This document shows, one piece after another, positions 1 to 6,921 of a stretch of DNA of 19,398 bases. A model generated the notes under the pieces. The model searched no databases and was not told where the DNA came from. It saw nothing but the letters and a program-made list of their open reading frames with translations. The stretch is from JAWLHJ01 sp040904945 (GTDB taxonomy: Bacteria > Gemmatimonadota > Gemmatimonadetes > Longimicrobiales > Gaopeijiaceae): NCBI GenBank assembly GCA_040904945.1, contig JBBDSM010000152.1, positions 1-19,398 of the forward strand. The letters are read 5' to 3'. The position numbers and the translations under genes are program-made. Position 1 is the first letter of the stretch, and the number at the start of each line of letters is the position of its first letter.

Positions 1-5
1 CGGAG

Positions 6-35
6 CACCTGTCCGCGCTTCGCGCGAGACAGGTG
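6..35 (+). repeat. Strong inverted repeat (hairpin)
   Basis: CACCTGTC (6-13) pairs with GACAGGTG (28-35). Inside this, CGCGC (14-18) pairs with GCGCG (22-26) around a TTC loop, with one bulged A at 27, giving a 13-bp stem. No T-run follows directly, so it is not a standard intrinsic terminator. It may be a Rho-independent-like end of the upstream unit or an RNA stability element. Confidence 0.55.
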
Positions 36-195
36 TAAGGGAAGGCGGGAGCGGAGCTCCCTCCATCATTTGCAGTTGGTTTTTTAAGGGCTGATCGTGA
101 TGCCCTTGATCGAACAGACCCACCGGTGCGGTTGTCCGGTCGGGTGAACAGTAGAGGGCGAGGGGCGGTTTGCACCGACCCCCGCTAGAGGGAGG

Positions 196-218
196 CTCCG
201 CCGCGCGTAGCGGCGGAG
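196..218 (+). repeat. Perfect 9-bp GC inverted repeat
   Basis: CTCCGCCGC (196-204) is perfectly complementary to GCGGCGGAG (210-218) across a five-base loop, GCGTA. It lies about 30 bases upstream of the candidate rpsJ -10 element and 105 bases upstream of rpsJ. There is no T-run behind it. It could be a terminator-like or regulatory structure; its role is not known. Confidence 0.5.
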
Positions 219-248
219 TGAGGCACAGGAAGAATTAGGATTTTGCGG

Positions 249-254
249 TATAAC
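249..254 (+). promoter_or_regulatory. Possible -10 element for the S10 operon
   Basis: TATAAC at 249-254 is a good -10 match inside the only AT-rich patch upstream of rpsJ. No convincing -35 hexamer lies 16-18 bases upstream (the sequence there reads around ACAGGAAG). This is therefore a tentative site, and a transcript from it would have a leader of about 60 bases. Confidence 0.3.
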
Positions 255-280
255 ATGCGGCCGAACGGCTGAGCGACAGC

Positions 281-303
281 GGGGGTTGGTGCGAGCCGCC
301 CCC
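281..303 (+). promoter_or_regulatory. Leader hairpin just upstream of rpsJ
   Basis: GGGGG (281-285) and GG (288-289) can pair with CC (296-297) and CCCCC (299-303), forming an imperfect stem-loop about 10 bases upstream of the rpsJ ribosome binding site (AAGGAA at 315-320). S10 leaders in enterobacteria carry the L4 target for autoregulation. I do not see that specific structure here, so a regulatory role is only inferred from position. Confidence 0.3.
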
Positions 304-323
304 CACCCAGAGCGAAGGAACAC

Positions 324-632
324 ATGGCAGAGAGAATCAGAATCCGACTGAAGGCGTTCGATCACTGGGTGGTCGATCAGACCGCTGCGGACATCGTGCG
401 CACGGCCCAGAAGACGGGTGCGACCGTGCGTGGCCCCATCCCGCTTCCGACTCGTCGGGAGCGCTGGACGGTGCTGCGTGGTCCGCACATCGATAAGAAG
501 AGCCGTGAGCAGTTCGAGCTCAGGACGCACAAAAGACTGATCGACATTGTCGAGAGCCGCTCACAGACGATCGACGCGTTGACCAAGCTGGATCTTCCGG
601 CTGGTGTCGACGTCGAGATCAAGGTCGACTGA
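324..632 (+). CDS. rpsJ: 30S ribosomal protein S10
   Basis: S10 sits in the head of the small subunit; in E. coli it also pairs with NusB in transcription antitermination. The 102-residue product has the usual length and the family signature FELRTHKRLIDI near residues 64-75. The start ATG follows AAGGAA (315-320) at good spacing. It is the first gene of the S10 operon, as in most bacteria, with rplC 17 bases downstream. No change in expected sequence features was seen. Confidence 0.98.
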   Translation: MAERIRIRLKAFDHWVVDQTAADIVRTAQKTGATVRGPIPLPTRRERWTVLRGPHIDKKSREQFELRTHKRLIDIVESRSQTIDALTKLDLPAGVDVEIKVD

Positions 633-649
633 GGGAGGAACTCCGGAAA

Positions 650-1267
650 ATGCCCGGATTGATCGGAAAAAAGATCGGCATGACCAGGATCTTCGACGAG
701 GAGGGCGTGCAAGTGCCCGTCACCGTCATCGAGGCCGGTCCGTGCCCAGTGATTGAGGTGAGGTCCGAGGACCGTGACGGCTACAGTGCCGTTCAGCTCG
801 CTTTCGGTGCGCGGAAGGAGAAGCGCGCCACGCGTGCCGAGAATGGGCACGTGGCTAAAGCCGGCCTCGAGGTCGCACCGCGCCTCATGCGGGAGTTCCG
901 CGTGGGCGAGGAAGAAGAGTACGAGGTGGGCCAGCAGCTCACCGTCGACCTGTTCGCTGCAGGGGACCTGGTGAAGGTCACCGGCAAGTCGAAGGGTCGT
1001 GGATTCCAGGGTGTGGTGAAGCGCCACGGGTTCGCAGGACGCCCGGGCGGTCACGGACACCCCATGTCGCGCACCCCGGGCTCCATCGGCCCGGGTACGG
1101 ACCCGTCCCGCGTCATCAAGGGGAAGAAGCTCCCCGGACGCATGGGTGGGGCCCGCACGACGATTCGTAACATGCAGGTGGTTCGCGTGGATGGTGAGCG
1201 CAACCTGCTTTTCGTGAAGGGCGGCGTTCCCGGCGCCCGCGACGGCTACGTTCTGATCTCGAAGTGA
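650..1267 (+). CDS. rplC: 50S ribosomal protein L3
   Basis: L3 binds 23S rRNA early in large-subunit assembly and sends a loop towards the peptidyl transferase centre. The 205-residue product begins MPGLIGKKIGMTRIF, the standard N-terminus. It carries the extended loop GGHGHPMSRTPGSIGPGTD (about residues 132-150) and the motif KGKKLPGRMGG. GGGAGGAA upstream supports this ATG. The methylated glutamine of E. coli L3 (GSIGQ) is a proline here, so the PrmB-type modification is not expected at this site. rplD follows after three bases. Confidence 0.98.
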   Translation: MPGLIGKKIGMTRIFDEEGVQVPVTVIEAGPCPVIEVRSEDRDGYSAVQLAFGARKEKRATRAENGHVAKAGLEVAPRLMREFRVGEEEEYEVGQQLTVDLFAAGDLVKVTGKSKGRGFQGVVKRHGFAGRPGGHGHPMSRTPGSIGPGTDPSRVIKGKKLPGRMGGARTTIRNMQVVRVDGERNLLFVKGGVPGARDGYVLISK

Positions 1268-1270
1268 GCC

Positions 1271-1924
1271 ATGTATAAGGCGAAGTATTTCAAAGCGGAC
1301 GGCAAGAAGGGGCGGGCACGTGAGTTGCCCGAGACCCTCTTCGACGGCGTCGTGAACGAGAGCGTCATGCACCTCGCGGTGAAGGCGTATCTCTCGAACC
1401 AGCGTCAGGGCACCGCGTCGGCGAAGAACCGCGCGGCCGTCCGGGGCGGAAGCCGGAAGCCGTGGAGGCAGAAGGGGACCGGTCGCGCTCGGCAGGGCAC
1501 CATCCGCGCCGCCCAGTGGGCCGGTGGCGGTAGGGCGTTCCCGCCGATCCCGCACGGCTGGCGCCAGAAGCTGCCCAAGAAGCAGCGTCAGCTCGCGCGT
1601 CGCTCCGCCCTGAATGACCGGGCCGAGAACGAGCGGGTGATGCTGGTGGACCTTCCGAAGCTCGACGCACCGAAGACGGCCTCCCTCCGGGAGCTGTTCA
1701 AGGCAGGCGAGGTCGAGGGCAAGATTCTGCTGCTCACCGACGGGCAAAACCAGAACGTGTACCTTTCGGCCCGCAATCTCCCGAACGTGACGGTGATGCC
1801 GTTTGGCGAAGAGTCCGTCTACGACGTGCTCTGGGCCGGAACGGTCGTCATCGAGCGGAGCGCCGTTGACGCGCTCGGCGCGGAGAGCGCGGACGACGAC
1901 AACGAGGAGACGTCCGATGCGTGA
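1271..1924 (+). CDS. rplD: 50S ribosomal protein L4
   Basis: L4 lines the peptide exit tunnel with a long basic loop; in enterobacteria it also represses the S10 operon. The loop motif is clear at about residues 60-75 (GGSRKPWRQKGTGRARQGT), followed by the WAGGG region. The product is 217 residues, slightly long for the family, because it ends in an acidic tail of about 15 residues (GAESADDDNEETSDA). That tail overlaps the start of rplW: the rplD stop (1922-1924) lies within the first codons of rplW, an eight-base overlap that favours translational coupling. Confidence 0.97.
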   Translation: MYKAKYFKADGKKGRARELPETLFDGVVNESVMHLAVKAYLSNQRQGTASAKNRAAVRGGSRKPWRQKGTGRARQGTIRAAQWAGGGRAFPPIPHGWRQKLPKKQRQLARRSALNDRAENERVMLVDLPKLDAPKTASLRELFKAGEVEGKILLLTDGQNQNVYLSARNLPNVTVMPFGEESVYDVLWAGTVVIERSAVDALGAESADDDNEETSDA

Positions 1925-2228
1925 GCCGTACGAGATCATCATGGCGCCGGTCGTGACCGAGAAGACGGCCGACGAGATGGACGCGCGAGGGACCTACACC
2001 TTCATCGTCGCTCGTGACGCCAACAAGATCGAGATCGGCCGAGCGGTCGAGCGCCTCTGGGACGTAACTGTCCGGAACGTGCGCACGATGCGGTATCCGG
2101 GTAAGGCCCGTCGGGCCTTCCTCGGGCGGATGGCGCGTAACCCCAACAAGGGGCGCCGGGCCGCGTTCAAGAAGGCCGTCGTGCAGATCGGCGAAGGCGA
2201 ACACATCGAGCTTTACGACCAGGGCTGA
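1917..2228 (+). CDS. rplW: 50S ribosomal protein L23
   Basis: L23 lies at the exit of the peptide tunnel and is the docking site for trigger factor and SRP. From the ATG at 1917 the product is 103 residues, normal for the family. It starts MREPYEIIMAPVVTEKT (the classic L23 start) and contains the NPNKGRRAAFKKAVV segment typical of the C-terminal half. The open frame extends upstream to 1803, but that part lies wholly inside rplD and has no L23 character, so the 1917 start is preferred. It overlaps rplD by eight bases. Confidence 0.97.
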   Translation: MREPYEIIMAPVVTEKTADEMDARGTYTFIVARDANKIEIGRAVERLWDVTVRNVRTMRYPGKARRAFLGRMARNPNKGRRAAFKKAVVQIGEGEHIELYDQG

Positions 2229-2230
2229 TC

Positions 2231-3073
2231 ATGGCTATCAAGAAATTCAAGCCGATGACCCCCGGCACGCGTTTCCGCTCCACTCTCGAGAACGACGAGG
2301 TGACGCGGCGCGGGCCTGAGCGGTCGTTGACAGAAGCGCTGCACGGTAAGGGCGGCCGGAACCATCACGGGCACATCACGACGCGTCGTCGGGGTGGCGG
2401 GCACAAGCGCCGCTACCGGAAGATCGACTTCAAGCGTGACAAGCACGGGGTGCCGGGCGTGGTCGCGCACATCGAGTACGACCCGAACCGCACCGCCAAT
2501 ATCGCGCTGATCCACTACGCCGACGGCGAGAAGCGCTACATTCTCCACCCGCGCGGGCTTTCGGTGGGTGACCAGGTCCTGTCGGGAGACGAGGCGGACC
2601 AGAAGGTCGGGTCGGCGCTCCAGCTCGGAAGGGTCCAGCTCGGCACGACGGTCCACAACGTGGAGCTGAAGCCGGGCAAGGGTGGACAGATGGCGCGCTC
2701 GGCCGGTGCCGGGGTCCAGGTGGTGGCGAAGGAGGGCGACTACGTCAGCCTCCGCCTCCCCTCGACCGAGGTGCGCCGGGTCCACAAGACCTGTCTGGCG
2801 ACGATTGGCCAGGTCGGCAACACGGACCACGAGCTCACGCAGATCGGCAAGGCTGGAGCGAACCGCTGGCGCGGTAAGCGTCCGAAGGTTCGCGGTGTCG
2901 CCATGAACCCCGTCGACCACCCGTTGGGTGGTGGTGAGGGGCGCACGTCGGGTGGCCGTCCGCCGGTCTCTCCCTGGGGCAAGCCCGAGGGGAAGAAGAC
3001 CCGCAAGAAGAAGAAGGAATCCACCAAGTACATCGTGCGTGGCCGCAAGCGCGGCAAAGCAACGAAGTCGTAG
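2231..3073 (+). CDS. rplB: 50S ribosomal protein L2
   Basis: L2 is a primary 23S rRNA binder needed for subunit joining and the peptidyl transferase centre. The product is 280 residues with the expected blocks: MAIKKFKPMTPGTRF at the N-terminus, the HKRRYRKIDFKR segment, and the C-terminal NPVDHPLGGGEGRTSGGRP region with a basic KKTRKKKK tail. In E. coli the C-terminal loop reads DHPHGGGEG; here the second histidine is a leucine and the later KHP is RPP. It lies two bases after rplW. Confidence 0.98.
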   Translation: MAIKKFKPMTPGTRFRSTLENDEVTRRGPERSLTEALHGKGGRNHHGHITTRRRGGGHKRRYRKIDFKRDKHGVPGVVAHIEYDPNRTANIALIHYADGEKRYILHPRGLSVGDQVLSGDEADQKVGSALQLGRVQLGTTVHNVELKPGKGGQMARSAGAGVQVVAKEGDYVSLRLPSTEVRRVHKTCLATIGQVGNTDHELTQIGKAGANRWRGKRPKVRGVAMNPVDHPLGGGEGRTSGGRPPVSPWGKPEGKKTRKKKKESTKYIVRGRKRGKATKS

Positions 3074-3088
3074 GCCGGAGAATCATCA

Positions 3089-3376
3089 ATGCCGCGTAGC
3101 GTAAAGAAAGGTCCGTTCGTCAGCGACAGTCTCCTCTTCAAGATCGAGGCGATGAATTCGCGGGGTGACAAAAAGGTCGTGAAGACGTGGTCCAGAGCGT
3201 CGACGATCTTCCCCGAGTTCGTGGGGCACACCATCGCTGTGCACAACGGAAACAAGTTCATCCCCGTGTACATCACGGAGAACATGGTGGGTCACAAGCT
3301 CGGGGAGTTCGCGCCGACCCGCATGTTCCGTGGTCACGGGGGCAAGCTGGCCGACAAGCGGGTCAAGGCCCGGTAG
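3089..3376 (+). CDS. rpsS: 30S ribosomal protein S19
   Basis: S19 binds 16S rRNA in the head of the small subunit, next to S13 and near the A-site tRNA. The 95-residue protein begins MPRSVKKGPFV and contains VKTWSRASTIFPEFVGHTIAVHNG in two conserved pieces, followed by GHKLGEFAPTR. Length and signature are standard. It follows rplB by 15 bases. Confidence 0.98.
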   Translation: MPRSVKKGPFVSDSLLFKIEAMNSRGDKKVVKTWSRASTIFPEFVGHTIAVHNGNKFIPVYITENMVGHKLGEFAPTRMFRGHGGKLADKRVKAR

Positions 3377-3390
3377 AGGTGAACCAGGAA

Positions 3391-3744
3391 ATGAAAGCCA
3401 GAGCAATCGCCCGGCACGTCGGTATGAGCCCCCGCAAGGCGCGGCTCGTCATCGACCAGATCCGCGGAAAGTCAGTGAACGAGGCGTACGCCATTCTGCA
3501 GTTCTCGAAGAAGGGAGCCGCGGAGACGATCGGGAAGACGCTCCGGTCGGCGGTGGCGAACGCCCAGGTCAAATCGCAGGACGAGGGTGACTTCCTCGAC
3601 GTCGACGATCTCTTCGTGCGCGAAGCGTTCGTCGACGAGGGGCCGACCCTCAAGCGCTGGCGTGCCGCGGCACAGGGCCGCGCCGCGCCGCTTCGTAAGA
3701 GAACGAGCCACATCACCGTGGTCGTGGACATCAAGGACGCCTGA
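3391..3744 (+). CDS. rplV: 50S ribosomal protein L22
   Basis: L22 spans the large subunit and its beta-hairpin lines the narrow part of the exit tunnel, where macrolide-resistance changes occur. From ATG 3391 the product is 117 residues and begins MKARAIARHVGMSPRKARLV, the family signature. The C-terminal hairpin RWRAAAQGRAAPLRKRTSHI is also clear. A GTG four codons upstream (3379) is in frame, but it overlaps the probable ribosome binding sequence AGAGG (3375-3379), so the ATG is preferred. The longer upstream frame overlaps rpsS and is not used. Confidence 0.96.
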   Translation: MKARAIARHVGMSPRKARLVIDQIRGKSVNEAYAILQFSKKGAAETIGKTLRSAVANAQVKSQDEGDFLDVDDLFVREAFVDEGPTLKRWRAAAQGRAAPLRKRTSHITVVVDIKDA

Positions 3745-3748
3745 TTAC

Positions 3749-4408
3749 ATGGGACAGAAGACACACCCGACCGGGTTCAGGCTCGGAGTCGTCAAGGACT
3801 GGTCGTCGCGCTGGTACGCGGAGAAGGACTTCCCGCGTCTCCTGCACGAGGACGAGACCATCCGCATCTATCTGCGCCGCCGCCTGTCACACGCGGCTGT
3901 GGCCCAGATCGACATCGAGCGCAAGCCGAGCAAGATCGTGGTGACGCTGCACACGGCTCGGCCGGGCGTGGTCATCGGCAAGCGTGGATCCGAGGTGGAC
4001 AAGCTCCGCGACGAGCTCGCGGTGCTCACCAACTCCGAGATCTCTGTGAACGTCGAGGAGATCAAGCGGCCCGAGGTCAGCGCGTATCTGGTCGCCGAGA
4101 ACGTGGCGCACCAGCTACGGCAGCGGATCTCGTTCCGCCGCGCCATGAAGCGAGCGGTCCAGGCGGCCATCCGTTCGGGCGCCGAAGGAATCAAGATCCA
4201 GTGCGCGGGACGTCTCGGCGGTGCCGAGATCGCGCGCACGGAAGGTTATAACGAGGGTCGGGTCCCGCTGCACACGCTGCGGGCTGACATCGACTACGCC
4301 CAGGTCACGGCGTTCACGACCTACGGAACCGTTGGCGTGAAGTGCTGGATCTTCAAGGGCGAAGTGATCGAAGAGCGGCGCGGCCGCACCTACTCGACCG
4401 GCTCCTGA
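3749..4408 (+). CDS. rpsC: 30S ribosomal protein S3
   Basis: S3 forms part of the mRNA entry channel and helicase activity of the 30S subunit. From ATG 3749 the product is 219 residues. It starts MGQKTHPTGFRLGVVKDW and carries the KH-domain loop PGVVIGKRGSEVDKLR (around residues 72-87), then the C-terminal half with RAMKRAVQAAIRSGAEGIK and GRLGGAEIAR. The frame is open further upstream inside rplV, but without S3 character. It starts four bases after rplV. Confidence 0.98.
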   Translation: MGQKTHPTGFRLGVVKDWSSRWYAEKDFPRLLHEDETIRIYLRRRLSHAAVAQIDIERKPSKIVVTLHTARPGVVIGKRGSEVDKLRDELAVLTNSEISVNVEEIKRPEVSAYLVAENVAHQLRQRISFRRAMKRAVQAAIRSGAEGIKIQCAGRLGGAEIARTEGYNEGRVPLHTLRADIDYAQVTAFTTYGTVGVKCWIFKGEVIEERRGRTYSTGS

Positions 4409-4430
4409 CACAGCGAGCGAGGAATAGAAG

Positions 4431-4847
4431 ATGCTAGCGCCGAAAAGAGTAAAGCACAGGAAGACCCACACGGGTCGCATGCGCGGGGCCGCTCATCGCG
4501 GCAACAAGGTTTCGTTCGGCGAATACGGGCTTCAGGCCCTCGAGCCGACCTGGATCTCGAACCGCCAGATCGAGTCGGCCCGTGTCGCCATGACCCGCCA
4601 CATCAAGCGTGGCGGTAAAGTTTGGATCCGGATCTTCCCCGACAAGCCGATCACCTCGAAGCCCGCGGAGACGCGGATGGGTAAGGGTAAGGGGAACCCC
4701 GAGTCGTGGGTTGCGGTCGTGAAGCCGGGCCGGATCATGTTCGAGCTCGAGGGTGTTACGGAAGAGGTGGCCAAGCGCGCCATGCAGCTCGCCTCGGCCA
4801 AGCTCCCCATCAAGTGCAAGTTCGTCGTTCGCGACGATCAGCTTTAA
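4431..4847 (+). CDS. rplP: 50S ribosomal protein L16
   Basis: L16 helps position A-site tRNA on the large subunit and is a late assembly protein. The 138-residue product starts MLAPKRVKHRKTHTGRMRG and contains the conserved RHIKRGGKVWIRIFPDKP and MGKGKGNPESWVAVVKPG stretches. The ATG follows GAGGAA in the 22-base gap after rpsC. The Arg that E. coli hydroxylates (YcfD target) lies in this central region and cannot be assessed from the sequence. Confidence 0.98.
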   Translation: MLAPKRVKHRKTHTGRMRGAAHRGNKVSFGEYGLQALEPTWISNRQIESARVAMTRHIKRGGKVWIRIFPDKPITSKPAETRMGKGKGNPESWVAVVKPGRIMFELEGVTEEVAKRAMQLASAKLPIKCKFVVRDDQL

Positions 4848-4864
4848 CCGGCGGAGTCGGAATC

Positions 4865-5068
4865 ATGAAGGCTGACGACATTCGAGACCTCGAAGACAAC
4901 GAGATCCAGGCGCGCATGAAGGAGCTCAAGGAAGAGCAGTTCAAGCTGCGCTTCCGGGGATCCATGATGGAGCTCGAGAACTCCGGCCTGGTCGGACAGA
5001 TTCGGCGCGACATCGCGCGCCTGAAGACAGTACTTCGCGAGCGTGAGCTCGCCCAGAAGGTTGATTGA
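4865..5068 (+). CDS. rpmC: 50S ribosomal protein L29
   Basis: L29 is a small helical-hairpin protein at the tunnel exit beside L23. From ATG 4865 the product is 67 residues, the usual size. It starts MKADDIRDLEDNEIQARMKE and has the conserved EEQFKLRFRG and QIRRDIARLKTVLRERE segments. An open frame extends back to 4706 inside rplP but is not L29-like. It lies between rplP and rpsQ, as expected. Confidence 0.96.
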   Translation: MKADDIRDLEDNEIQARMKELKEEQFKLRFRGSMMELENSGLVGQIRRDIARLKTVLRERELAQKVD

Positions 5069-5075
5069 AGAAGAC

Positions 5076-5363
5076 ATGAGCGAGAATCAGAATGAGCAGG
5101 TCGTGGCCGAGGAGCGGACGTCCCGCAAGGCCCGCACAGGTGTTGTCGTAAGCGACAAGGCCGACAAGACCGTGACCGTGGTGGTCGAGCGGCGCTTTGC
5201 GCACCCCCTGTACGGCAAGGGCGTGAAGCGCGACAAAAAGTACCACGCGCACGACGAGAACAACGAGTACCAGGTCGGAGACACCGTGCGGATCGTCGAG
5301 ACCCGCCCGCTTTCGAAGACCAAGCGCTGGCGTGTGGTCGAGCTGATCGAGCGCCCGGCCTGA
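5076..5363 (+). CDS. rpsQ: 30S ribosomal protein S17
   Basis: S17 is an OB-fold protein that binds the 5' domain of 16S rRNA. The core begins near GVVVSDKADKTVTVVVERR and continues with HPLYGKGVKRDKKYHAHDE and VRIVETRPLSKTKRWRVVE, all standard. The 95-residue product is about ten residues longer than many homologues because of a polar N-terminal extension (MSENQNEQVVAEERTSRKA). It is the last gene of the S10 block; the 46-base gap to rplN is the largest within the S10-spc part. Confidence 0.97.
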   Translation: MSENQNEQVVAEERTSRKARTGVVVSDKADKTVTVVVERRFAHPLYGKGVKRDKKYHAHDENNEYQVGDTVRIVETRPLSKTKRWRVVELIERPA

Positions 5364-5409
5364 AGTCCAGCAAGTTCGCAACCGACGGGACAGATAGAGA
5401 GAGACCGAG

Positions 5410-5778
5410 ATGATCCAGCAGGAGTCGATCCTCAGGATCGCCGACAACACGGGCGCCAAGTCCGCACTCTGCATCAGAGTGTTGGGCGGCTCGCGGCGGC
5501 GTTATGCCGGCGTGGGCGACCTCATCGTCGCGACCGTGAAGGACGCGATCCCGAACGCCGGGATCAAGAAGGGCGAGGTGGTCCAAGCCGTCATCGTCCG
5601 TACAGTCAAAGAGACCCGGCGCAAAGACGGAACGTACATCCGTTTCGACGACAACGCCGCGGTCATCATCAACCCGCAGGGCGAGCCGCGCGGTACCCGG
5701 ATTTTCGGGCCCGTGGCGCGTGAGCTCCGGGAGAAGAGGTACATGAAAATCGTTTCCCTAGCGCCCGAGGTGCTGTGA
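5410..5778 (+). CDS. rplN: 50S ribosomal protein L14
   Basis: L14 is part of the large-subunit interface and the site where RsfS binds. The 122-residue product begins MIQQESILRIADNTGAK and includes the signature segment NPQGEPRGTRIFGPVAREL near the C-terminus. It opens the spc block. Its stop TGA (5776-5778) shares the A with the ATG of rplX, so the two genes are translationally coupled. Confidence 0.98.
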   Translation: MIQQESILRIADNTGAKSALCIRVLGGSRRRYAGVGDLIVATVKDAIPNAGIKKGEVVQAVIVRTVKETRRKDGTYIRFDDNAAVIINPQGEPRGTRIFGPVARELREKRYMKIVSLAPEVL

Positions 5779-6113
5779 TGGGTGCTCCGAAATACCGGAT
5801 CATGAAGGGCGACCAGGTCAAGGTGATCCGCGGTAACTACCGCGATCTCGAAGGCACGGTGCTCGAGGTCCTACGCGACGAAGGGCGCGTGCGGGTGGAA
5901 GGCGTGAATCAGCGGAAGCGCCACACCCGTCCGAGCCAGGATGACCCCGACGGTGGCATCATCACCTTCGAGGCGCCGATCCACATCTCGAATGTGATGC
6001 TCATCGATCCGGCCGGCGAAGTCGCCAGCCGGGTGAGGATCCAGGTCGAGGACGACGGAACCAAGGAGCGGGTCGCCGTGAAAACCGGCAACCCCGTTCC
6101 CCGGCCTCAGTAA
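5778..6113 (+). CDS. rplX: 50S ribosomal protein L24
   Basis: L24 is an assembly initiator protein with a KOW domain that binds the 5' end of 23S rRNA. From ATG 5778 the product is 111 residues. The KOW motif is at the N-terminus (KGDQVKVIRGNYRDLEGTV, about residues 10-28), followed by NQRKRHTRPSQ and the PIHISNVMLIDP block. A GTG one codon earlier is in frame but less likely than the ATG in the TGATG junction with rplN. Confidence 0.97.
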   Translation: MGAPKYRIMKGDQVKVIRGNYRDLEGTVLEVLRDEGRVRVEGVNQRKRHTRPSQDDPDGGIITFEAPIHISNVMLIDPAGEVASRVRIQVEDDGTKERVAVKTGNPVPRPQ

Positions 6114-6122
6114 GCGGACATC

Positions 6123-6698
6123 ATGAAGCCCAGACTACAGACACATTACCTGACCCAGGCACGACCGAAGCTGACCGAAGAGTTCGGCTTCGAGAACGTG
6201 CACGAGGTCCCGCGTCTCCTCAAAGTCGTCGTCAATGTCGGCGTCGGTGAGGCGGCCAAGGACCAGAAACTGCTCGACAGCGTGGTCGATGAGCTCGGGA
6301 CCATCACGGGCCAAAAGCCCGTCGTGAACCGGGCGCGCCAGTCCATCTCGAACTTCGGTCTGCGTGAGGGGATGCCCGTTGGCGTGTCCGTCACCCTCCG
6401 TCGCGAGCGGATGTGGTTCTTCCTGGACCGCCTGATCAGCACGGCGATACCGAGGATTCGCGACTTCCGCGGTCTCAACACGCGGTCGTTCGACGGGCGA
6501 GGCAATTACACGCTCGGCGTGAGAGAGCAGATCATCTTCCCGGAGATCACCTTCGACGAGGTTCGGAAGGTGCACGGGATGGATATCACGTTCGTCACAT
6601 CGACGGACAAAGACGACGAGGGGCTGGCCCTGCTCAGAGAGCTTGGCTTCCCCTTCCGCGGCGAGACTCCGGTGCAGATCACCGCTGCCGCGTCCTGA
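6123..6698 (+). CDS. rplE: 50S ribosomal protein L5
   Basis: L5 binds 5S rRNA and contacts P-site tRNA and S13. The 191-residue product has the family blocks VVNVGVGEA, GQKPVVNRARQSISNFGLR, the VSVTLRRERMWFFLDRLIS segment and a GRGNYTLGVREQIIFPEI motif. Length is slightly above the usual 180 because of a longer C-terminus. It follows rplX by nine bases and precedes the zinc-type rpsN. Confidence 0.98.
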   Translation: MKPRLQTHYLTQARPKLTEEFGFENVHEVPRLLKVVVNVGVGEAAKDQKLLDSVVDELGTITGQKPVVNRARQSISNFGLREGMPVGVSVTLRRERMWFFLDRLISTAIPRIRDFRGLNTRSFDGRGNYTLGVREQIIFPEITFDEVRKVHGMDITFVTSTDKDDEGLALLRELGFPFRGETPVQITAAAS

Positions 6699-6720
6699 GA
6701 GCACAGAGAGAGCAACTGGA

Positions 6721-6906
6721 ATGGCCAGAAAGGCGCTAGTCGAGAAGTCCAAGCGCAAGCCGAAGTTCGGCGTGCGTCACCGAAACCGCTGCCAGCGGTG
6801 CGGCCGACCCCGTGCATTCATCAGGAAGTTCGGGGTCTGCCGGATCTGTTTCCGGGAATTGGCGCTTCGCGGCGAAATCCCCGGTGTCCGTAAGTCGAGC
6901 TGGTAG
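6721..6906 (+). CDS. rpsN: 30S ribosomal protein S14, zinc-binding type Z
   Basis: S14 sits in the head of the 30S subunit and assembles late. The 61-residue product is the short, zinc-binding form, with cysteines at 24, 27, 40 and 43 in two CxxC pairs (CQRC and CRIC). The C-terminus LRGEIPGVRKSSW is the standard ending. From ATG 6721 it starts MARKALVEKSKRKPKF; an upstream open extension lies inside rplE and is not used. The longer zinc-free form is not present in this window. Confidence 0.97.
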   Translation: MARKALVEKSKRKPKFGVRHRNRCQRCGRPRAFIRKFGVCRICFRELALRGEIPGVRKSSW

Positions 6907-6921
6907 GGGAGACCAGAGATC

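Larger units (their letters stand above)
1..323. other. Non-coding region upstream of rpsJ
   Basis: No recognisable protein or RNA gene lies here. The stretch is rich in GC inverted repeats: 6-35, 44-64, 162-182, 196-218 and 281-303. A run of six T sits at 80-85, and an AT-richer patch at 231-254 could hold the rpsJ promoter. The first 38 bases could be read as the end of a protein (EHLSALRARQV then TAA at 36-38), but this does not resemble EF-Tu or EF-G, the usual neighbours of rpsJ, so I do not call a gene. The region probably holds the end of the preceding transcription unit, the S10 operon promoter and its leader. Confidence 0.6.

Noticed and set aside
40..75. Possible tRNA 3' end (GGAGCTCCCTCCATCA-like)
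   Set aside because: There is no T-loop (GTTCGAATC-like), no anticodon arm and no matching acceptor strand upstream.
47..85. Hairpin GGGAGC/GCTCCC with a later T-run as an intrinsic terminator
   Set aside because: About 15 bases separate the stem from the run of six T, too far for standard intrinsic termination.
377..1942. Long open frame of 521 codons on the minus strand
   Set aside because: It lies antisense to rpsJ, rplC and rplD, which are certain genes. High GC removes stop codons in the shadow frame, and its translation is low-complexity R/L/H/V-rich with no family character.
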